From Berberis thunbergii (Eukaryota; Streptophyta; Magnoliopsida; Ranunculales; Berberidaceae), in assembly GCA_003290165.1 (NCBI GenBank), contig QNQO01000601.1:1-64000 (forward strand): a DNA stretch of 64,000 nt, read 5' to 3'. The position numbers were made by a program, and so were the translations under genes. Below are positions 57,792 to 64,000 of the stretch, piece by piece; position 1 is the stretch's first letter; each line of letters opens with the position of its first letter. Under the pieces are notes generated by a model. The model had not been told where the DNA came from and did not search any database. It saw nothing but the letters and a program-made list of their open reading frames with translations.

Positions 57792-57960
57792 ATGTCAAAT
57801 CTCATCTCGAGGTCTTCTAAGGTCGAACTCCAGCTCCTCGTAGGCAGAATCGCCAGATTTCTCAAAATCAGAAACCAAGCACGTCGGTGTTGATGCCCTT
57901 GTATACCTCTACGTCGTGCTCGAATACCTTGATGCTAAAGTTCTTGAGCCTGCTTATGGT
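57792..57960 (+). pseudogene. Histone H2A pseudogene fragment
   Basis: From ATG 57792 the frame reads [20 protein letters not shown], the H2A alpha-1 region (family: [20 protein letters not shown] type). After IRN the frame shifts by one base near 57880 and continues HVGVDALVYLYVVLEYLDAK and VLEPAYG, the central helix (family: RVGAGAPVYLxAVLEYLAAE). The N-terminal basic tail and everything after the central helix are missing. No introns are seen. It is a short decayed fragment, possibly carried by a transposon. Confidence 0.82.
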
Positions 57961-57964
57961 TTCA

Positions 57965-58800
57965 AATTAATTTGTTTGTCATCAAACTATTAAAATATTT
58001 TTATTAAATAACATCTGACTCATAGGATTCTTCACTAGGCCCAACCTCAAATATCTCCAGCGAGTTTTCTCTGTTGGGACTCCTATCTCTTTGTGTTGTT
58101 TTCTTTACTGATTTATCTTAAAACGCTAAACCTTGTTGCAAATTGGGTAAAGAGACCAGACATAGAGAGATAGGGAAATTAGCATGTCAAACATCAAAGT
58201 ATGTATCAATACCAACCTATCTCTGAAACAATGGGGTTTTTTTTTGTCCTGGTGGTTTTGAGAAATGAAGATATGTGTAGTAAGCTATGTGGTGTTGAGT
58301 TAGATTCAGTTGGTTGATATGGGTAGGTGTGCTCGTGTGTTATTACTAACCAAGGTGTTAACTATTGTATTATATGCTACCAACTTAAAAAGAAGAATTA
58401 CCTCCTACCTGTGATAAAATTCAAATTCATCAAACTATAGTGAGGTGAGGTGTGGCCATAATTGTCTTCACCCAAATTGGTGTTTATTATAATCATTTTG
58501 TTGTCAGACATGAATCTTTTGACACGTATTGCTACTTCAAGTAGGTAAGCAATAAAACACAAGTGTTGTTTGCTTTAAAATGGGCTTACTTAAAATAACT
58601 TTTGTGAAACACAACAGATATGGTTTGTAAAATAAAGCTAATTATACATGTATTTTATACACAACCATATAAATTTTACAAATTTATTTATATGTGGGTT
58701 TTATTTCTTAAGTGACATGTCATGTGCAATACACATCTTAAAGAGAGTTATTTTATTGGCCAAGTGGTGCACCTCTTATGGGTGAATAAATTATATAAAA
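57965..58800. other. Gap, no gene recognised
   Basis: AT-rich, probably LTR or spacer of neighbouring retrotransposons. Nothing I can support. Confidence 0.3.
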
Positions 58801-58926
58801 GATGGCAACTCTCGAAGTGGTAGCCCTATAAGTGTTAACCGCAGTAATCACTCCAAAAGAGGTAGTTAAATAATCAATCTAGCAGAAGTAATAATGCCCG
58901 GAGCCTCATTCTCAATCTCTTTGACC

Positions 58927-59617
58927 CAGTGTTCTAAAAATCGCTAGGGGCTGGGCGGGCGGCGATCAGGTGCCTAGCCCCCAGGGGCCTAGGCGGCACT
59001 TAGGCAGTCTTAGGTTTTGTATTATTACTTTAATAATTTACAAAAGTTAAGCATAATACATTATCAATTACATCCAATTTAATGCCAATATACATATGCA
59101 AAAGTTATAAACATGAAAAAATTACCAATCATGAACAAAATTTATTAAAACTCAAATGACTGAAGTTGGTCATGATGGGTACTTTATATAAATTTGAATT
59201 TGTGTACTCTTTTATTTTTCTTCAAATTGCATGAATAACCTCAGTTATGTTTGATAAAATCTACATTAGTAAAATTGGTACCGGCAGATCCTTTGATAAT
59301 TCCATTAAGTAATCATCATTTGCTACATTTAGACATATACTGAATAAAAAATAATTAAATAGTTTATTTCTAAGAAATAGGAAAGAAAATAAAATAAGAA
59401 CACAATCAGCCATATTAAAAAATTTTAAAAAATAAAAAATAAAATAAAAATCGCCCAAACCGCCTAGACCCGCCTAGGCCGCCTAGATCCCGCCCAGACC
59501 CGCCTAGACCTGCCCAGATTGCCCAGAACCGCCCAGACTGCCCGCCCAGCCATTAATCTGGGCAGTTTTCTACCTTCTAGCGCCTAGGCGCCGCCTAGAC
59601 CGATTTTTAGAACACTG
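58927..59617. mobile_element. hAT-like element, 691 bp
   Basis: Ends CAGTGTTCTAAAAATCG and its inverse, with a perfect 8-bp target duplication ctttgacc (58919-58926 and 59618-59625). Subterminal gcctaggcg / gcccagacc repeats (58950-59005, 59455-59600). The centre is AT-rich without a transposase. It splits the Gypsy gag after the zinc-knuckle region. Confidence 0.95.
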
Positions 59618-60174
59618 CTTTGACCACCTCTCCCCTTTCCCTGGTCCAGTTTTGCCTTTTTCCAAACCCAGGAACTCCTTCAACTTGCCATTTCGAATCC
59701 AGCAATCGATCTCGTACCTTAGATTCTTGCAGTCGTTGGTGTCGTGGCCACCCTCCTTGTGGTACAAGCAATATTTGCAATTGTTGCATTTGGAGGGCCT
59801 TCGCTCTTTTTCGGGGGCCATTTTATATCCTCCCAGTTTTTCAAGGAATTAAGGACGTCTGACAAGCTAGAGTTGTGGGGGTCATGCTTCTGGATCCGAC
59901 ATAGTTAGAAGACTTTTCTAGCCTGGCACAGCTAGAGTCCGACCTGCTGTCATTGCACTTTCACTTGTTTTTATCTTCGTCTTCTCGCCTATTTCCCTCC
60001 TTTATGTTCCTAGAAACGGAGGGTTTCTTCTATACTTCAGTCACCTTCTTTGTTGTTAAGTCGTAAAACTTTCCCTGTCTTAGATCCGCAGTAAAAGCTG
60101 TAACGGCGGTATCATCGATACAGCCATCAATGAGCGTCAGCTCGTCATTGAAGCGCTTGACATATTCCCTTAGC

Positions 60175-61358
60175 TAGGGGTGGGCACGGTCTAGGTTTGG
60201 GTTAATCCCGGTTCTGGTTCCGGTACAGTGAAACGGGAATGGTACGGGTCAAGACCATGCCATCCCGGCTCAAAAAAGGCCCAAGAACTATTTTGTAATA
60301 ATTTTGTTCATTTCATTTCGATTTCAGTGTTTGAAAACTTATTTTACCTTCATAGCAGAGCATTTGTTTACCCTAGAAATCACCATTGGCCCTACCATTT
60401 AGAACAAAAATTGATCAAAAGAAGTGCAAAGGGGGAACAAATGGTAGATGATTTGAAAGAGTTGTTGATGAGAGTTGTAGAAACCTAAGAATTTCGTAAA
60501 ACATTGCTAAAACTCCCACTGGACATCTTTATCGACATTGTTTCAAGGCTACCCATCAAACCCTTAGCGGTTTGCAGGTCCGTATGTAAGTCTTGGCTCA
60601 CAATAGTACACCACCCAGATTTCACTAAAATGCACACCATTAGAGTAATGTCACAGCCACCCCACAGCGCAAACTGTCTTTTGTTTCACTCTAAGAATGG
60701 TGGTGATGTTTATTTGTTAGAACATGTTGATAAAGATACTGATGATGCTAATGATGATACAGAAAATGGGGTTGTTGTTAATACCCAGTTAAAATTTGAT
60801 GTTAAGTTAGTGTTGATCGGATCATGTCATGGGTTGGTATGTTTGGCTATTGCTTCTACACATAACCCAAATTCGTATAATTTCCTCCTTTGTGTTGATA
60901 GGCATGAGGATATTGAGGAGTAGCAACAGGGGCAATGAGAGCAGGCGGTGGGACTACTGAGGGTATCCAATAGAAGGTTGTTGCTGCTGCTGAGGAGGAG
61001 GATAGTTCCTCCCTTGAAACGTTGTTTGGGCTAGATAAAGTTGTTTGGGCTTGGGGCTTCATGTTTGTTGATCACCAGTAGTAGCTAATAAACTAATGGT
61101 GATAAAGTTGTTTGGTTTGGACTTGATAAAGTTGTTTAGGCTTGGGGCTTAGACTTGATAAAAATCTTGGGATTGGGCTTCGGCTTGCTGGAGTAACCGG
61201 AACAGTCCGGGACAGAATTAGTGAAAATCGGTTCCGTCCCGGTACTAACCGGTTCGGGACCGGGACCGGGATTAAAACTACATAACCGGTTGGTCCCGGT
61301 TTTAAACCGGTTCGAGACCATACCGGTCCGGGCCGGCCGAGATTCTTGTCCACCCCTA
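60175..61358. mobile_element. hAT-like element carrying an F-box gene piece
   Basis: Ends TAGGGGTGGGCACGG and ttgtccacccctac-type inverse, with a perfect 8-bp target duplication cccttagc (60167-60174 and 61359-61366). Subterminal ccggt / gaccgg repeats (60210-60280, 61195-61335) are typical of such elements. The middle, 60300-61130, is host-derived (F-box). 1184 bp in total, inserted in the antisense Gypsy gag. Confidence 0.95.
60504..60923 (+). pseudogene. F-box protein N-terminal fragment inside hAT
   Basis: The open frame lacks an ATG at the expected place (it opens at TTG) and reads LPLDIFIDIVSRLPIKPLAV, then CRSVCKSWLTIVHHPDF. This is a clear F-box domain, the SKP1-binding part of SCF ubiquitin ligases. 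After it, LVLIGSCHGLVCLA and NFLLCVD match the start of the F-box-associated domain (CPR1/CPR30-like family). It stops at 60921-60923, about 140 residues, against about 370-400 for the family. An upstream frame (60228-60488; MVDDLKELLMRVVE) may belong to the same captured segment. The minus-strand frame at 60856-61062 is unassigned. Confidence 0.85.
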
Positions 61359-61735
61359 CCCTTAGCGTTTCATGTGACTTCTGCCTCAGGGAGAGTATGT
61401 AGTGGGGCCCTTCCTGATCCGCTAGCAGCCGATAAAGCGTGTCAGGAATTATTTGGCCACTGTCTTGAATGAGTCGATTGATTTTGGCGAGAGACTATGA
61501 AACCATGTCAGTGCTAACCCTTTCAGGCTGTAGGGAATGTTTTACACCAATTCAGAACCTTCTTTGAGTGCCATCAAATGTTGATAGTGACGCAAGTGAT
61601 CGAACAGGTCACTGGTCCTGTCATAGAACTCAAGTTTCAGAGGGTTGAACTTCATTGGCAGAGCTCCGTTCATGATGCAGCTCACAAATGGGGGAATAGA
61701 AAAGCAGTACAGCACGTCTTGGTCATGAGCCCTGA

Positions 61736-63780
61736 TATTCACATAATTATTACATAATATATCCCTTAATTTATACATGTTAGTGTTTCGATTATTATAT
61801 TTTATAATAATTATTTCGTTTTCATGTCTTTGTAGGAGTTTGAGCGTAAACGATGAAATCACATTAAAGCGACAAGTTAAGGAACGACAATTAGTTGATT
61901 CCAACGGTAGTATAAAGCAGTCATAAACCTAAACCCGAAACCTAATTCATAACCTAAACCCAATCCATAACCTAAACCCAAACTCAATGCCAAGCCCAAT
62001 CCTTCTCCTACCCTCATTGATGAATCATTCCCTCTTTTCATCTTGATAATTTCTATAAATAGAAGATAATAAGGTGAGAAAAAGGGAGAGGAAGAGAAGG
62101 GAAAAGAAGAGAATTAGAAATCAAAACCGCTTCCTCAATGGAGATTTCCTCGAAGGAGCTCCTTTCTCAAAGGTGATTCTCACAAGGTCACCCTCACCAC
62201 TCATCCATCTCTCACTCACTCCACTCACTCAGCAATCACGACCTCGCCACCACCATCACCCTAGCACCACCTCCACCGCCAGACAGCACAACCGCCACCG
62301 TCACCACCGTGAAACAGGGGTGTGACAACCCTGTTTCACGTCAACTTTTCACTCCGCCACCACTCCCTGCTCCTCTCTTCTGTCCACTCAACCACCACCA
62401 CCTCCGCACAAGTCCCACCACCACAACAGACCACGAATAGCCGCGACAGAGCCACCACAACCACGCCGCAAAACAGAGTCGCACCGCGACTCTGTACCGC
62501 CTCTCCACAGACAGTCTTCCTCCCCTCTCTCTGTCCTCTCTTCGTCCAGGCCTCAAACCATCTCTCCGCCACCGGACAACCACCACAAACAGAGCCGCAC
62601 CGCGGCGTACCACCATCGCGACAGGAAGCGAAAACAGGGAGTCCTCTCCCGATTTCTCTCTGTTTATTTGTGTTGTTTTCTTGGTGTTTCCTCACCTTTG
62701 CTCGTCTTTCGCAGGTTCTAGAATCGATTTGAGGTCGAGGACGGTCGCGAGGAGGAAGAACGAGGTCGCGAACAGGTGCTGTCTCACTGGAGAAGAAGCT
62801 CGGACTGTATCAGTACTGTAGCAGAGGCGGGAATGAGTCAAAATTCGGTTATTTGGCTATTTACACCCCCAGTTTTGCTATGTACCACCACAGAGCGTTT
62901 TGGGACCATTTTCCTCGGGATTCGTGCACAACCACCTGCTGATCTGCTGAGTGCCACCATATCGAGCTTGTGATAAACTAAATGGGTTGTATAAGTTATT
63001 TTGATTTATTTTACTGAATTGTGTACTTAATTGTTAAATACAATTTATTTCTGAATTTTGATAAATTGCTTTCACCTTGCATGCTCGAGAAATTAAACCT
63101 GATATGTTTGGTAGTTAGAATTACCCTTTATTAATATTCAAAGCATGTGCTAAAAATATTAAGCTTAAACTTTGATTAAGTGTGCCCTGAAAAGACACTT
63201 AATACTTGGTAAGAGCGTATTTGCTTGAAATAATTTGTTAAGGTTTGATAGAAACATGATATAAGTTTAATTGGATTTTAACGATCACATATTCGGTGTA
63301 AGCAAGAGATTCTCATCCCTAAAGCTTCTCGTTTAAATTCAGTAATTTAGATTTCAATAATTTTGCTAACTCATTAGTTAGTCCAAGCCCACAAAACCCA
63401 TTTCATCTATCTTTTATTTCTCTTAGTTTTCTTATTTTTAATTTATTTTTAGTTTAGTTTTAAAAATGTTGTAACCCCATTTCCTACAAATTAGTTTAAT
63501 TAAATTCTAAAATTCAATTTAATCCACTTTCCTCGTGGGATCGACCCGTACTTGCCGTTGTCTACCAGTTAGGCACCGTGCACTTGCGGTTATTACAAGT
63601 GGGCTGAATTAACCTATTTATTTAGGTTAGTTAATCTCGCATCAAGCCCATCGACGGAAAGGGTTCTGCGTGGCGGGCCTATCTGCCCTTAAAGTTGGAT
63701 CTCCGTTGACCGCACCGCCACCTCTAGTCCAGTGAGAACTGGCAGGTGTTTGACTCTCTTATGCTTGCTTTTTATTGTTG
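61736..63780 (-). mobile_element. LTR-type insertion within the Gypsy region
   Basis: Non-coding repeat DNA between two gag-like parts. On the minus strand ccgcaagtgcacggtgcc and gtcgatcccacgaggaaag (63535-63595) are motifs common in LTRs of plant Gypsy elements. The CT-rich, proline-coding block at 62200-62700 has long frames on both strands that I treat as by-products; it includes a short palindrome gtgaaacaggg..ccctgtttcac (62310-62340). The boundaries and target duplication could not be fixed. Confidence 0.45.
61925..61992. repeat. Degenerate telomere-like CCTAAACCC repeats
   Basis: cctaaaccc occurs four times with degenerate spacers (cctaattcat, aatccataa). It resembles the plant telomere unit but is irregular. 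Confidence 0.6.
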
Positions 63781-64000
63781 TCTAGATATTGAGGTCTGTG
63801 CTGCTCATGATCTCCATCGGCGGGTGGAGGGTTTTGCTAAGTGAGAATATCTACTACTTTAGCGATCTGTTGTATCTACAATGATAGCAGAACTATCATG
63901 GGGCTGGTCGCCGCTGCTGTTGGTGCGGGGGTGTGAGTCTGTTGCCCGTGTGTTGTCGGCACCGCCAAAAATGGTGGTATAACGCCAGTCAGAGCGTTTG
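63781..64000 (-). mobile_element. Possible upstream gag part, runs off the window
   Basis: Minus-strand stretches such as HGQQTHTPAPTAAATSP look like the variable N-terminal part of a Gypsy gag, with stops. The sequence continues beyond the window. Confidence 0.35.

Larger units (their letters stand above)
58800..61735 (-). mobile_element. Ty3/Gypsy gag relic, antisense
   Basis: Minus-strand pieces in order: 61735-61542 (LKLEFYDRTSDLFDHLRHYQ), 61541-61367 (LKGLALTWFHSLSPKSIDSF), 60166-60000 (LREYVKRFNDELTLIDG) and 59821-59626 (KYCLYHKEGGHDTNDCKNLR). They match the retrotransposon gag domain and the following zinc-knuckle-like region of plant Tat/Athila-type elements. Several stops interrupt them, and two hAT-like elements are inserted. 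No pol domains in the window. Confidence 0.82.

Noticed and set aside
62074..62973. Frames of 65 to 136 codons with Thr/Pro/His-rich or Val/Trp/Arg-rich content
   Set aside because: Opposite-strand frames over the same CT- and CG-biased retrotransposon leader; no domain.

Overview
This window is plant nuclear DNA, most likely from a eudicot. Genes have many short AT-rich GT-AG introns, every recognisable protein is a plant family, and most of the DNA is transposable elements. I cannot name the species. Positions were read by eye, so ends of degenerate features are approximate, while exon and transposon ends given to the base were counted.

Only one gene looks complete: an LRR receptor-like kinase (LRR-VIII-2 type: LRRs, malectin domain, membrane segment, RD kinase) at 41293-50516 on the + strand. 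It has 24 exons that join in frame into about 1033 residues. Intron 18 has been filled by a 2.4-kb patchwork holding antisense xyloglucan endotransglucosylase and sense S-domain receptor kinase fragments, closed by a 121-bp copy of the end of exon 18.

Left part (1-19880): a truncated MYB-CC (GARP) gene and a last exon of a rhomboid-like gene lie to the left of a full-length 15.4-kb CACTA transposon (4214-19648, 3-bp target duplication TGT). That transposon carries a broken Tnp2-type transposase and exons of a PHD-finger gene and a Sec14-like gene. It sits inside the remains of a second CACTA element whose right end is at 19877.

Middle (19880-41292): LINE copies alternate with direct copies of the sequence that lies just upstream of the receptor kinase. 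These are broken up by hAT-like elements (one carrying EGF exons of a wall-associated kinase), a 1.2-kb foldback element, a 189-bp tandem repeat with an inverted partner 12 kb away, and a 3.4-kb non-autonomous CACTA ending about 450 bp upstream of the kinase start. Several insertions are proven by empty sites in the sister copies.

Right part (50517-64000): another CACTA element (from 50665) carries a 3R-MYB exon and a frameshifted MPBQ/MSBQ methyltransferase (VTE3) copy. Then come Copia-type LTR remains, a histone H2A pseudogene, and an antisense Ty3/Gypsy gag relic broken by two hAT-like insertions with perfect 8-bp target duplications; one of these carries an F-box gene fragment.

The main theme is repeated capture of host exons by CACTA and hAT elements around one intact receptor kinase gene.
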